64,000 nt of DNA from an uncultured Oscillospiraceae bacterium (lineage in GTDB: Bacteria > Bacillota > Clostridia > Oscillospirales > Oscillospiraceae): contig CAJUSE010000008.1 of the NCBI GenBank assembly GCA_910588975.1, positions 15,939-79,938 of the forward strand, written 5' to 3'. Every line of letters begins with the position of its first letter. Within the stretch, counting starts at the first letter, position 1. A program made the position numbers and the translations under genes. The notes under the pieces are model-generated. The model saw only the letters and a program-made list of their open reading frames with translations. It was not told where the DNA came from and did no database searches. This document shows positions 37,254 through 45,973 of the stretch, piece by piece.

Positions 37254-38066
37254 ATGTTTGTCAGCTACCGAACCGGAGAGGATTTCCTCCGGGACAACGC
37301 CCGGCTTTTGGCCGCCCGGCCTCTGGAGACCGTCTTTTTCCCCGCCAACGCCCGGCAGATGAGCGATATGTCCAATGGCTTCGCCCTCCGGGTGAGTGAA
37401 GGGGACGAGAGCCTGCTGGCCATCCGCTATGACCGCTGGCCCATGGTCCTCTACGGCAGCAGTGCCCTCTGCCCCCAGCTGGCCCGGGAACTGGCCCAGG
37501 GCGGACCCCCCTTTGAGCGGGTGCTGGGCAGCGAGGAGGTGACCACCGCCTTCCTCACGGCCTACGAGGTCATCCGGGGCGGCAGCCACCGGCTGGTCAA
37601 CGCCATGGACATCATGCGCTGCGACCGGCTCCTGGACTGCCCCACCCCCGATGTGGAGAGAGCCACCAAGGCGGACATTGATGAGCTGACAGCCCTCACC
37701 CTCCGCTTCAACGAGGATACCCACCAGAGCCCCCGCTCCCCGGAGGATGTCCGCTCTGATGTGGCGGCCCAGCTGGAGGGCTGCGTCCTCATTCGCCGGG
37801 GCGGGCACATCGCCGCCATGGCCAAGCGGACCAGACAGGAGGAGCATTTGTGCTCGGTCTCCGGGGTGTATACCCACCCCGACTTCCGGGGGCAGGGGCT
37901 GGCCCGGCAGGTGGTGACCCACCTCACCCGGACCATTCAGGAGGAGGGGCGGTTACCCTACCTCTTTGTGGACCAGACCAACCCCATCACCAATCACCTC
38001 TACTCCTCCATTGGCTACACCTACGATGCCCCAATATGGGAAACGGAGTATCTTTCCCCCGCATAA
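37254..38066 (+). CDS. GNAT family N-acetyltransferase, two-domain
   Basis: 270 residues. The C-terminal half is the catalytic GNAT fold (SGVYTHPDFRGQGLARQVVTHL, then NPITNHLYSSIGYTY), while the N-terminal 120 residues form a divergent half typical of FR47-like long GNATs. Substrate unknown. It starts 22 bases after metQ behind GAAGGGAGG, so it is read from the T-box promoter and would be induced in methionine shortage. A role in amino-acid salvage is possible but unproven. Confidence 0.82.
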   Translation: MFVSYRTGEDFLRDNARLLAARPLETVFFPANARQMSDMSNGFALRVSEGDESLLAIRYDRWPMVLYGSSALCPQLARELAQGGPPFERVLGSEEVTTAFLTAYEVIRGGSHRLVNAMDIMRCDRLLDCPTPDVERATKADIDELTALTLRFNEDTHQSPRSPEDVRSDVAAQLEGCVLIRRGGHIAAMAKRTRQEEHLCSVSGVYTHPDFRGQGLARQVVTHLTRTIQEEGRLPYLFVDQTNPITNHLYSSIGYTYDAPIWETEYLSPA

Positions 38067-38074
38067 ATCCCCCC

Positions 38075-38112
38075 AAAAAGGGCCGGTCTGCCGTCAGACC
38101 GGCCCTTTTTCT
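38075..38112 (+). terminator. Terminator after the metQ unit
   Basis: AAAAAGGGCCGGTCTG (38075-38090) and CAGACCGGCCCTTTTT (38095-38110): 16-bp perfect stem, T-run at the end. Confidence 0.9.
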
Positions 38113-38262
38113 GCCCTCTGCCCCCCTTTTTTTGCCCCTCTCACCCCCCTTTTGGCCCTGTTTTTCCCGGTTTTATCCCCGCTCTGCCCCGATTTTTCTG
38201 CGGTTTTACCCCGATTTCATCCCTGTTTCGCTCCGGTTTTCCCCGGCTTTTCATTGATTTTT
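38106..38262 (+). repeat. Pyrimidine-rich tract with T-runs phased at about 11 bases
   Basis: Runs of 3-5 T begin at 38161, 38171, 38193, 38204, 38215, 38226, 38237, 38248 and 38258, spaced 10-11 bases with one missed register (near 38182). C-rich or CCGG-like spacers separate them. Earlier T-runs at 38106, 38127 and 38150 roughly keep the phase. Such phasing predicts bent DNA just upstream of the next promoter. It also reads as an imperfect 11-base tandem repeat. Confidence 0.65.
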
Positions 38263-38282
38263 CCCTCAAACCAGTGTAAAAT
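38254..38282 (+). promoter_or_regulatory. Promoter of the purine salvage unit
   Basis: TTGATT (38254-38259), 17-base spacer, TAAAAT (38277-38282), directly downstream of the phased T-tracts. Confidence 0.55.
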
Positions 38283-38323
38283 AACTCTATTGCCACAAAC
38301 TGAAAATGAAAGGATGTTTTACC

Positions 38324-39148
38324 ATGACCTATTCCTTCCAGCAGTACGAGGAGAGCGCCCGGTATATCCGCTCCCGCATCGGGGATTTTCAGCCCGACGT
38401 GGTGATGGTCCTGGGCTCGGGCCTGGGCTACCTGGGCGACATCGTGGAAAACCCCATTGTGGTCCCCTACGGGGACATTCCTCACTTCAAAGTCTCCACC
38501 GCCCCCGGCCACAAGGGCCAGCTGGTCTTTGGCACCCTCTCGGGCAAGCGGGTAGCCGTGATGCAGGGCCGGATGCACCACTACGAGGGCTATTCCTATG
38601 AGGATGTGTCCTACGCCGTCCGGGTGCTGAAGCTGGTGGGCTGCACCACCCTTATCGTCACCAACGCCGCCGGCTGCACCAATGTAAAGTGGAATGTGGG
38701 TGACATCATGCTCATCACCGACCACATCAAGATCTTTATGGAGTCCCCCCTCCGGGGTGAAAACCTGCCCGAATTCGGCCCCCGGTTCCCCGACATGTCC
38801 CACGTCTACACCCCTGCCCTTCAGGAGGTAGCCCGCTCCTGCGCCAAGGAGCTGAATATGCCTTTGCGGGAGGGCGTGTATATGTACTTCCCCGGCCCCC
38901 AGTTTGAGACCCCGGCCGAGGTGCGCCTTGCCCGGATGCTGGGCGGGGATGCCGTGGGCATGTCCACCGCCCCCGAGGCCATCGCCGCCGCTCACGCCGG
39001 CATGTCCATCCTGGGCTTCACCCTTTTGAGCAACATGGCCGCCGGCATCCTGGACCAGCCCCTCTCCGGGGAGGAGGTCAACGAGGCCGCCGAGGCCGCC
39101 CGGGAGAAGTTCTCCAAGCTCATTCTCACCTGCCTGACCAAGATGTAA
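38324..39148 (+). CDS. punA: Purine-nucleoside phosphorylase
   Basis: 274 residues, trimeric PNP family. VLGSGLGYL (phosphate-binding loop), PGHKGQLVFG, QGRMHHYEGY, TNAAGC, YFPGPQFETPAEVR and DAVGMSTAPEAIAAAHAG are all family motifs. It cleaves inosine and guanosine with phosphate to free bases in the cytoplasm. The ATG at 38324 is chosen for its distance from AAAGGA; the ATG at 38306 lacks a site. A deaminase gene follows after 12 bases, forming a purine salvage pair. Confidence 0.93.
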   Translation: MTYSFQQYEESARYIRSRIGDFQPDVVMVLGSGLGYLGDIVENPIVVPYGDIPHFKVSTAPGHKGQLVFGTLSGKRVAVMQGRMHHYEGYSYEDVSYAVRVLKLVGCTTLIVTNAAGCTNVKWNVGDIMLITDHIKIFMESPLRGENLPEFGPRFPDMSHVYTPALQEVARSCAKELNMPLREGVYMYFPGPQFETPAEVRLARMLGGDAVGMSTAPEAIAAAHAGMSILGFTLLSNMAAGILDQPLSGEEVNEAAEAAREKFSKLILTCLTKM

Positions 39149-39160
39149 GGAGGCCCCTCT

Positions 39161-40459
39161 ATGTCCATCCTGTTTCAAAATGTCACCGCCGTGCTCATGG
39201 ACGGCGGTCATACCGTATTGCCCAACGCCTTTGTGGCCGTGGAGGGCAACAAAATTTCCTTTGTGGGCACCGAAAAGCCCCAGGGCAGCTTTGAACGGGT
39301 CATCGACGGTCACGGGGGCATCCTCATGCCCGGCCTGGTGAACGCCCACACCCACGTGCCCATGACGGCCATGCGGGGCTACGGCGACGGCCACGACCTC
39401 CATGACTGGCTCAACAACTTCATCTTCCCCGTGGAGGCCAAGTGGGACGACCGGGCCATCCGGGCCTGCACCGATTTGGGGCTCATGGAGATGATCGCCA
39501 GCGGCACCACCTGCCTGTGCGATATGTATATGAACACCCTCACCATCGGCCAGGCGGTGGCCGACGCCGGCATTTCGGCCAACCTGGGGGTGGGGGTGGT
39601 ATTCTTTGGGGAGGAGTTCTCCCCCGCCGCCTGCAGCGACTGCGCCAACACCGAGGCCCTTTTCCAGGCCTGGCACGGCTATGACGAGGGCCGCATCATC
39701 GTGGACGGCTCCATCCACGCCGAGTACACCTCCAAGCCCGGGCTCTACGAGTGGGTGGCCGACTTTGCCAAGGCCCACGGCCTGGGCATCAATGTCCACA
39801 TCAGCGAGACCAAAAAGGAGCACGAGGAGTGCAAACTCCGCCACGGCGGCCTGACCCCCATCCAGGTCATGGAAAAATACGGCGTGCTGGATGTGCGCAC
39901 CACCGCCGCCCACTGTGTGTGGACCGAACCGGAGGACTGGGCCATCATGGCCGAAAAAGGTGTTTCTGCCGTCCACAACCCCGCCTCCAACCTGAAGCTG
40001 GGCTCCGGGGTGGCCCCCATTGTGGAGCTGATGAAGGCCGGGGTCAACGTGGCCCTGGGCACCGACGGGGTCAGCTCCAACAACACCACCGACATGTTCG
40101 AGGACATGAAGCTGGCCGCCATCCTGCAAAACGGCGTGCGCTGCGACCCCCTGGCCCTCACCGCCTGGGACGCCCTGGACTTCTCCACCGTCAACGGGGC
40201 CAAGGCCCTGGGCCGGGACACCGGGACCATCGCCGTGGGCAAGTGCGCCGACCTCATCCTGCTGGATCCCCACGCCCTGAACCTCATCCCCTGCCACGAC
40301 GCCGCCAACAATTTGGCCTATGCCGCCCACGGGGCCAACGTGGTGCTGAATATGTGCCGGGGTAAGGTCATATATGAAAATGGGCAGTTCTTCACCATCG
40401 ACGTGGAAAAGACCCTCCGTGAGGTCCGGGACTACGCCGTGCCCATGCTCTTTAAGTGA
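39161..40459 (+). CDS. mtaD: Amidohydrolase, MtaD-like (methylthioadenosine/S-adenosylhomocysteine deaminase family)
   Basis: 432 residues of the TrzN/MtaD amidohydrolase branch. Metal ligands are visible as NAHTHVPM (His63, His65), the HISETKKEHEE region, HCVWTEPED, and LGTDGVSSNN. C-terminal GKCADLILLD is the usual beta-sandwich return. Members deaminate 5'-methylthioadenosine, SAH or adenosine. Proximity to a nucleoside phosphorylase fits conversion of adenosine-type nucleosides to inosine-type ones. The exact substrate is not fixed by the sequence. The ATG at 39161 follows AAGGAGG. Confidence 0.88.
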   Translation: MSILFQNVTAVLMDGGHTVLPNAFVAVEGNKISFVGTEKPQGSFERVIDGHGGILMPGLVNAHTHVPMTAMRGYGDGHDLHDWLNNFIFPVEAKWDDRAIRACTDLGLMEMIASGTTCLCDMYMNTLTIGQAVADAGISANLGVGVVFFGEEFSPAACSDCANTEALFQAWHGYDEGRIIVDGSIHAEYTSKPGLYEWVADFAKAHGLGINVHISETKKEHEECKLRHGGLTPIQVMEKYGVLDVRTTAAHCVWTEPEDWAIMAEKGVSAVHNPASNLKLGSGVAPIVELMKAGVNVALGTDGVSSNNTTDMFEDMKLAAILQNGVRCDPLALTAWDALDFSTVNGAKALGRDTGTIAVGKCADLILLDPHALNLIPCHDAANNLAYAAHGANVVLNMCRGKVIYENGQFFTIDVEKTLREVRDYAVPMLFK

Positions 40460-40501
40460 GAAGTGCGTTTTAAGTAATCCCCGGAAAGGCAGTGGCAAAA
40501 T

Positions 40502-42169
40502 TTGGCTGATTCTCGTAAAAATTCCTTCTACGGCGGCGCCGCCATTTTGGCGGTGGGGTCCCTGCTGGTCAAGCTCATCGGCGCCGTCTACAAAATTCCC
40601 CTGGCCCGTATCCTCTCGGACGAGGCCTATGTGGACTTCAACGCCGCCTACAATATCTATAACTTTTTCCTGACCATCTCCACCGCCGGCCTGCCTGTGG
40701 CCCTCTCTAAGACCATCTCGGAGGCCACCACTCTGGGCCGGTACCGCCAGTCTGACCGCATCTTCTCGGTGGCTCTGCGCACCTTCCTGGTGCTGGGCAG
40801 CATCAGCTTTTTGGCCATGTCCGTCTTTGGTGCCCCCCTGGCCGTGCTGCTGGGGGATGAGTCGGCGGTGTACTGCGTGTGGTGTTTGAGCCCCTCGGTG
40901 CTCTGCGTGTGCATCATGGCCGCCTTCCGGGGCTACTACCAGGGCCACTCCTACATGATTCCCACGGCGGTGAGCCAGATCATTGAGGCCACCTGTAAGA
41001 TGATCTTCGGTCTGGCCTTGGCCTTCGCCGTGTTCCAGCTGCTCCCCGGCAACGAGGCCCACCGCCACCGCATGTCGGCCGCCGGCGCCATCGCCGGCGT
41101 GTCCATCGGCAGCATCGTGGCCCTTATTTACCTGCTCTTTTTCTACCGCCGGGACCGGCGGCGCAACCCGCCCCCCAAGTCCTCCGACCGGCCCGACAAC
41201 GACGGGGCCATCCTCCGGCGGCTACTGAAGCTGGCCGTCCCCATCACTCTGGGCTCGGCGGCGGTGAGCATCGTCACCCTCATTGACACCAAGGTGGTCC
41301 TCTCCCTGCTGGAGAAGATGTATACCGAGCTGCCCGAGCTGGTCACCCCCGCCGCCATTGCCCAATCCCTGGAGGAGGGGGGCGTCTCCCCCCAGCTCTA
41401 TATGGCCCAGGGTCTGAAGGGCGTGTACGACAAGTGCATGGCCATCTACAACCTGCCCAGCCAGCTCATGGTGGCCATCACCGCCAGCGTCATCCCCGCC
41501 GTGTCCGCTTTCCTGGCCCGGCGGGATAAGGCGGGGGCAGGCCGGACCAGCGAGTCTGCCCTGCGCATCGGCGCCCTTTTGTGCCTGCCCATGGGCTTCG
41601 GCCTGTTCGCCCTGGGCGGGCCCATCACCAAGCTGGTGCTGGCCCTGGACCCGGCGGAGGCCGGCCCCATTATGAGTGTGCTGGGCCTTGCCACCATCTT
41701 CATCTGCATCATGCTCATCTGCAACTCCATCCTCCAGGCCCATGGGCTTGTGAACCTGCCTGTACTCACCGTCATTGTGGGTGGCGTCATCAAGCTCATT
41801 GTCAACTATGTCCTGGTGGGCAACTACGACATCAACATCAAGGGGGCCCCCTGGGGCACCCTGTGCTGCTTCCTGGTGGCCGCCCTCATGGACCTGTTCT
41901 TTGTCAAGCGGGCAATCGCCTCTCCCCCCCAGCTCAGCCGGGTCTTCCCCAAGCCCCTGCTGGCCTCGGCCATTATGGCCGCCGCCGCTTGGGTCTCCCA
42001 CGGATTGCTAGTGGGCATCGTGGGCAACTCCATCGCCACCCTGGCGGGCATCCTGGTGGGTGTGGTGGTCTACGCCCTGCTGGTGCTGCTGCTGAAGGCC
42101 ATCTCCCCCGATGATCTGGCCCTTATCCCCAAGGGAGATAAAATCGCCAAGCTCCTTCATATCCAGTGA
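40502..42169 (+). CDS. Polysaccharide/lipid II flippase-like protein, SpoVB/YabM family
   Basis: 555 residues with about 14 membrane helices, MOP/MATE-like fold. KNSFYGGAAILAVGSLLVKLIGAVYKIPLARIL at the start is the hallmark of SpoVB/MurJ-type exporters of wall precursors. The start is a TTG at 40502, because no ATG gives the family N-terminus; its ribosome binding site (GGAAAGG) is weak. The order flippase, MazG, HU, S4 protein mirrors the yabM-yabN-yabO neighbourhood of Bacillus, supporting YabM orthology. Confidence 0.85.
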   Translation: MADSRKNSFYGGAAILAVGSLLVKLIGAVYKIPLARILSDEAYVDFNAAYNIYNFFLTISTAGLPVALSKTISEATTLGRYRQSDRIFSVALRTFLVLGSISFLAMSVFGAPLAVLLGDESAVYCVWCLSPSVLCVCIMAAFRGYYQGHSYMIPTAVSQIIEATCKMIFGLALAFAVFQLLPGNEAHRHRMSAAGAIAGVSIGSIVALIYLLFFYRRDRRRNPPPKSSDRPDNDGAILRRLLKLAVPITLGSAAVSIVTLIDTKVVLSLLEKMYTELPELVTPAAIAQSLEEGGVSPQLYMAQGLKGVYDKCMAIYNLPSQLMVAITASVIPAVSAFLARRDKAGAGRTSESALRIGALLCLPMGFGLFALGGPITKLVLALDPAEAGPIMSVLGLATIFICIMLICNSILQAHGLVNLPVLTVIVGGVIKLIVNYVLVGNYDINIKGAPWGTLCCFLVAALMDLFFVKRAIASPPQLSRVFPKPLLASAIMAAAAWVSHGLLVGIVGNSIATLAGILVGVVVYALLVLLLKAISPDDLALIPKGDKIAKLLHIQ

Positions 42170-42299
42170 TTTTTATTTAGGTTCTATTGAAAAATTGCCC
42201 TCAAAGGCCGACTTTTCCCATTTATTTCCGAATTTCAAAAGAAAAAGCAAGAAATTTCCCTGTTTTTTCGGGAAAACCTCTTGAAGTGCGAGGTAAAAT

Positions 42300-43088
42300 A
42301 TGATAGATTTTATCAGGAAAGAATCTTACGGGCTCAAAGACTTGGAGAACATCGTGGCCATCCTCCGTGGCCCGGGGGGTTGCCCCTGGGACGCCGAGCA
42401 GACCCACACCTCCTCCCGGCGTAATCTGCTGGAGGAGAGCTATGAGGTGGTGGAGGCCATTGATGAGGGCAGCTCCGACCATTTGAAGGAGGAGCTGGGC
42501 GACCTTCTGCTCCAGGTCTTTATCCACGCCGAGATGGAAAAGGAACAGGGCGGGTTCACCGTGGACGATGTGGCCGACGGCATTTGCAAGAAGCTCATCT
42601 ACCGCCATCCTCACGTCTTTGGCGAGGTAGAGGTCCAAAATTCTGCCGAGGTGCTGGTAAATTGGGAGGCCCTGAAGCGCACGGAAAAAAGTCAGGACAC
42701 CTATACCGACACTCTCCAGGCGGTGGCCAAGTCCCTGCCCGCCCTGTGGCGGGCCGAGAAGGTCCAGAAGAAGGCCAAAAAGGCGGGCTTCGACTGGGAC
42801 CGGACCGAGGACGCCCTGGCCAAGCTGGAGGAGGAGGTGGCCGAGCTCAAGGAGGCCATCGCCCAGGGCACCAACACGGCCGAGGAGCTGGGCGACCTGC
42901 TCTTTGCCGCCGTCAATGTCTCCCGCTTTATCGCCGTGGACAGCGAAATGGCGCTCCACGCCGCCAGTGAAAAGTTCATCTCCCGCTTCGCCAAGGTGGA
43001 AGCTTTGGCAAAGGAGGCGGGCAGGGACATGAAGGACATGACCCTGTCTGAGCTGGACGAGCTGTGGGAACAGGCCAAGAGGGCCTGA
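42300..43088 (+). CDS. mazG: Nucleoside triphosphate pyrophosphohydrolase MazG
   Basis: 262 residues with two MazG domains in tandem. The N-terminal one has CPWDAEQTHTSSRRNLLEESYEVVEAI and LKEELGDLLLQV; the C-terminal one has LEEEVAELKEAI and AEELGDLLFAAVN. Both carry the EExxE and ExxD Mg2+-binding sets. The enzyme hydrolyses dNTPs/NTPs to monophosphate and pyrophosphate. It lacks the N-terminal methylase domain of some YabN proteins. The ATG at 42300 follows GAGGT. Confidence 0.93.
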   Translation: MIDFIRKESYGLKDLENIVAILRGPGGCPWDAEQTHTSSRRNLLEESYEVVEAIDEGSSDHLKEELGDLLLQVFIHAEMEKEQGGFTVDDVADGICKKLIYRHPHVFGEVEVQNSAEVLVNWEALKRTEKSQDTYTDTLQAVAKSLPALWRAEKVQKKAKKAGFDWDRTEDALAKLEEEVAELKEAIAQGTNTAEELGDLLFAAVNVSRFIAVDSEMALHAASEKFISRFAKVEALAKEAGRDMKDMTLSELDELWEQAKRA

Positions 43089-43163
43089 CACGAAAGAACT
43101 TAATGGCTTCGGCCTTAAGTATAAAGGTGCAAAATGCACCGAGAAAAACAGGAGGAAATACCA

Positions 43164-43439
43164 ATGAATAAAGCTGAACTGATCAATGCCGCCGCCGAGA
43201 AGGCCGGCCTGTCCAAGAAGGACACCGAGGCCGCTATCAACGCCGCCATCGACGCCATCACCGAGTGCCTCGCCTCTGGCGACAAGGTGCAGCTGGTTGG
43301 CTTCGGCGTCTTTGAGGTGAAGGCCCGTGCCGCCCGCATCGGCCGCAACCCCAAGACCCGTGAGACCATCAACATCCCCGCCAGCAAGGTCCCCGTTTTC
43401 AAGCCCGGCAAGGGCCTGAAGGACGCCGTGTCCAAGTAA
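43164..43439 (+). CDS. hup: DNA-binding protein HU
   Basis: 91 residues, MNKAELINAAAEKAGLSKKD at the start, the GFGVFEVKARAARIGRNP beta-arm and NIPASKVPVFKPGKGLKDAV at the end. Nucleoid-associated homodimer that bends DNA. The ATG at 43164 follows AGGAGG (43150-43155). Strong terminator downstream. Confidence 0.97.
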   Translation: MNKAELINAAAEKAGLSKKDTEAAINAAIDAITECLASGDKVQLVGFGVFEVKARAARIGRNPKTRETINIPASKVPVFKPGKGLKDAVSK

Positions 43440-43457
43440 TTAAAGGCAAATCAGAAG

Positions 43458-43490
43458 ACGGCCCCGGGAATGCTCCCGGGGCCGTTTTTT
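43458..43490 (+). terminator. Terminator after HU
   Basis: ACGGCCCCGGGA (43458-43469) and TCCCGGGGCCGT (43474-43485), then TTTTT. Confidence 0.9.
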
Positions 43491-43575
43491 ATGGTTTTCT
43501 TTCCGCTTGGTTTATGCTACAATGGGCCTAAGGGAATATTGTGCGCCTATGCAAACTCTGAAAGGTGGTTTTTCC

Positions 43576-43818
43576 ATGCGGCTGGACAAATGGTTGAAAA
43601 ATTCCCGGCTTATCAAAAGAAGAACGGTGGCCAACGAGGCCTGCGATGCCGGCAAGGTCACCGCCAACGGCCGGGCGGTGAAGGCCTCCTACGAGGTGAA
43701 GCCCGGGGATGTGCTCTCCCTCACCTTCGGCGAGCGGACCACCACGGTGAAGGTTCTCTCCGTTCAGGAGATCGTGGGCAAGGCCGGAGCAGAGGCCCTC
43801 TATGAGGAGGTGCGGTAA
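43576..43818 (+). CDS. rqcP: S4-domain RNA-binding protein, RqcP/YabO-like
   Basis: 80 residues consisting of a single S4 domain: MRLDKWLKNSRLIKRRTVAN, then CDAGKVTANGRAVKASYEVKPGD. RqcP works with RqcH in ribosome-associated quality control, helping add alanine tails to stalled chains on 50S subunits. Length and placement after flippase-MazG-HU fit YabO. The ATG at 43576 follows AAAGGTGG; a longer frame from 43507 is unsupported. Confidence 0.85.
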   Translation: MRLDKWLKNSRLIKRRTVANEACDAGKVTANGRAVKASYEVKPGDVLSLTFGERTTTVKVLSVQEIVGKAGAEALYEEVR

Positions 43819-43841
43819 ACGCCCCCAGCCCCGGAAAGGCA

Positions 43842-43895
43842 GACAACACAAAGGACACGGAGAGGGTTCTCCGTGTCCTTTGTGTTGTCCTTATT
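43842..43895. terminator. Long bidirectional terminator between rqcP and htpG
   Basis: A perfect 22-bp stem: left arm 43842-43863, right arm 43868-43889, 4-base loop. The genes converge here and T-rich sequence follows on the plus strand. Confidence 0.82.
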
Positions 43896-43896
43896 T

Positions 43897-45825
43897 TTAC
43901 TGCATCAGGGAGCAGACAAGCTCGGTATACTCCGCCGTGTCCTCCAGAGGCAGGCCGGCGATGATGAGGGCCTGGCTGTAAAGCAGCTGGGCGTACTTTT
44001 TGGCCTTCTCCGGGTCCTGGGCCACAGCCTGGGCCAGGGCGGCGTAGACGGGGGCGTCGGCGTTGAGCTCCAGCACCCGCTGGGCCTTCATGAACTGGGC
44101 CTGGTCGCCCCCCACCTTCTGGAAGTACTTCTCCATCTCCAGGCTCATGGGCCCCTCGGCGGTAAGGCAGACGGCTCCCTTCTTCAGCACCCGGCTGAGG
44201 CGCACGTCAAAGACCTTGTCCCCCAGGGCCTCCTTCACGAAGTCCAGCACAGGCTTGTTGGCCTCGCTGCGCTTTTCGTTGGCCTCCTTCTCCTCCTCGC
44301 TCTCGGGGATGGCATCGGCGGCACCGGCGTCCTTGAAGGGCTTTTCGGCGTAATTGAGCAGGGTCTGGACCAGGAACTCGTCCACCTCGTCGGTGAGGTA
44401 GAGGATCTCGTAGCCCTTCTCCCGCACCCGCTCGGCCTGGGGCAGGTTCTTGGCCATGTCCACGCTCTCGGCGGAAAGGTAGAAGATGCTCTCCTGGCCT
44501 TCGGGCATCCGCTCCACGTACTCGCTTAGGGTGGTGAGCTCATCGCCGTGGGAGGTGTGGAAGAGCAGCAGGTCCTGGAGGAGCTCCTTCTTCTCGCCGT
44601 AGTTGTTGACCACGCCGTACTTCAGCTGCCGGGCGAAGCCGTTCCAGAACTTCAGGTACTTCTCCCGGTCCTCCTTCTGCAGCTTCAGCAGCTCGGATTT
44701 CACCTTCTTCTCGATGTTGCTCTCCATGAGGTGGAGGGCCCGGGTGTGCTGCAGGGTCTCCCGGGAGATATTGAGGGGCAGGTCGGGGGAGTCCACCACG
44801 CCCTTGAGGAAGGAGAAATGGTCGGGGACCACCTCGGGGCACTTGTCCATGATGAGCACCCCGGAGGAGTAGAGCTGCAGGCCCTTTTCAAAGTCCTTGG
44901 TGTAGTAGTCGTAGGGGGCCCGGGCGGGGATGAACAGCAGGGCCTTGTACTCCATCTGGCCCTCGGCGGCGATGTGGACGGTGGCAAGAGGCTCCTCCCA
45001 GTCGCCAAACTTCTCCTGGTAGAAGCTGTTGTAGTCCTCCGGCTTCACCTTGCTCTTGGGCCGCTGCCACAGGGGCACCATGGAGTTGAGGGTGTCCACC
45101 TCGGTGTAGCTCTCATACTCGGGCTTGTAGTCCTCCCCGGCATCGGCGGGCTTCTCCTTCTGCCGGGACTTGCGCACCTCCATGCGGATGGGGGTGTGGA
45201 CGTAGTCGGAGTACTTCTTCACCAGCTCCTGGATGCGGTACTGCTCCAGGTAGTCGCTGTACCTGTCCTCGTCGGTGTCCGGTTTCAGGTGGAGGATGAC
45301 CTCGCTGCCCACCTCGGCCTTGTCGCAGGGCTCGATGGTGTAGCCGTCCAGGCCGTTGCTGCGCCACTCGTAGGCCTCCTCGGCGCCGTAGGCCCGGGAG
45401 CGGACCACCACCTCGTCGGCCACCATGAAGGCGGAGTAGAAACCCACGCCGAACTGGCCGATAATGTCCACGTCCTTGGCCCCCTTGGGAGCGTTCTCTG
45501 CCTTGCTCATCTCCTCCTTGAACTTCAGCGAGCCGCTGCGGGCGATGGTGCCCAGGTTCTGCTCCAGCTCCTCCTTTGTCATGCCGATGCCGTTGTCGGC
45601 GATGGTGAGGGTGCGCTCATCCTTGTCGGCGGTGAGGAAGATCTGGAAGTCCTTCCGCTTGAGCTTGATGGAGTCGTCGGTGAGGGCCTTGTAGGCCAGC
45701 TTGTCCACGGCGTCGCTGGCGTTGGAGATGAGCTCCCGGAGAAAGATCTCCTTGTGGGTGTAGATGGAGTTGATCATCAGGTCCAGCAGGCGCTTGGACT
45801 CGGCCTTGAACTGCTTCTTTGCCAT
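43897..45825 (-). CDS. htpG: Molecular chaperone HtpG (Hsp90)
   Basis: 642 residues. The GHKL ATPase domain shows ELISNASDAVDKL, DNGIGMTKEEL, GQFGVGFYSAFMVAD; the middle domain shows GVLIMDKCPEVVPDHFSFLKGVVDSPDLPLNISRE. It is the full-length bacterial Hsp90 without a charged linker. The ATG at 45825 follows GGAGG. Its promoter is overlaid by a CIRCE element, so the heat-shock repressor HrcA should control it. Confidence 0.97.
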   Translation of the reverse strand: MAKKQFKAESKRLLDLMINSIYTHKEIFLRELISNASDAVDKLAYKALTDDSIKLKRKDFQIFLTADKDERTLTIADNGIGMTKEELEQNLGTIARSGSLKFKEEMSKAENAPKGAKDVDIIGQFGVGFYSAFMVADEVVVRSRAYGAEEAYEWRSNGLDGYTIEPCDKAEVGSEVILHLKPDTDEDRYSDYLEQYRIQELVKKYSDYVHTPIRMEVRKSRQKEKPADAGEDYKPEYESYTEVDTLNSMVPLWQRPKSKVKPEDYNSFYQEKFGDWEEPLATVHIAAEGQMEYKALLFIPARAPYDYYTKDFEKGLQLYSSGVLIMDKCPEVVPDHFSFLKGVVDSPDLPLNISRETLQHTRALHLMESNIEKKVKSELLKLQKEDREKYLKFWNGFARQLKYGVVNNYGEKKELLQDLLLFHTSHGDELTTLSEYVERMPEGQESIFYLSAESVDMAKNLPQAERVREKGYEILYLTDEVDEFLVQTLLNYAEKPFKDAGAADAIPESEEEKEANEKRSEANKPVLDFVKEALGDKVFDVRLSRVLKKGAVCLTAEGPMSLEMEKYFQKVGGDQAQFMKAQRVLELNADAPVYAALAQAVAQDPEKAKKYAQLLYSQALIIAGLPLEDTAEYTELVCSLMQ

Positions 45826-45876
45826 GGTATATTGCCTCCGTATATGATAAATTTTTGAATTTACAAAAAAATACTG

Positions 45877-45903
45877 TTAGCACTCATCAGAAGCGAGTGC
45901 TAA
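45877..45903 (-). promoter_or_regulatory. CIRCE operator (HrcA site) of htpG
   Basis: TTAGCACTC-N9-GAGTGCTAA, a perfect match to the CIRCE consensus. Symmetry extends outward to ATACTG and CAGTAT, giving 15-base arms. It starts a few bases downstream of the -10 box. Confidence 0.95.
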
Positions 45904-45907
45904 CAGT

Positions 45908-45936
45908 ATGATAATCCTTATGATGGAAAATTTCAA
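45908..45936 (-). promoter_or_regulatory. Promoter of htpG
   Basis: Minus strand TTGAAA (45936-45931), 17-base spacer, TATCAT (45913-45908), a vegetative promoter abutting the CIRCE site. Confidence 0.8.
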
Positions 45937-45973
45937 GGGTTTTCATGGAATGTTTACAAATTAGGCCATTTTC

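Noticed and set aside
38111..38262. Pyrimidine tract as a coding region
   Set aside because: Frames through it are low-complexity and lack a start site; the 10-11 base phasing explains the pattern better.
38141..41068. A 975-codon open frame on the minus strand
   Set aside because: It is antisense to the purine phosphorylase, the MtaD-like gene and the flippase start, has Gly/His/Val-rich composition with no domain, and results from GC-rich third positions of the real genes.
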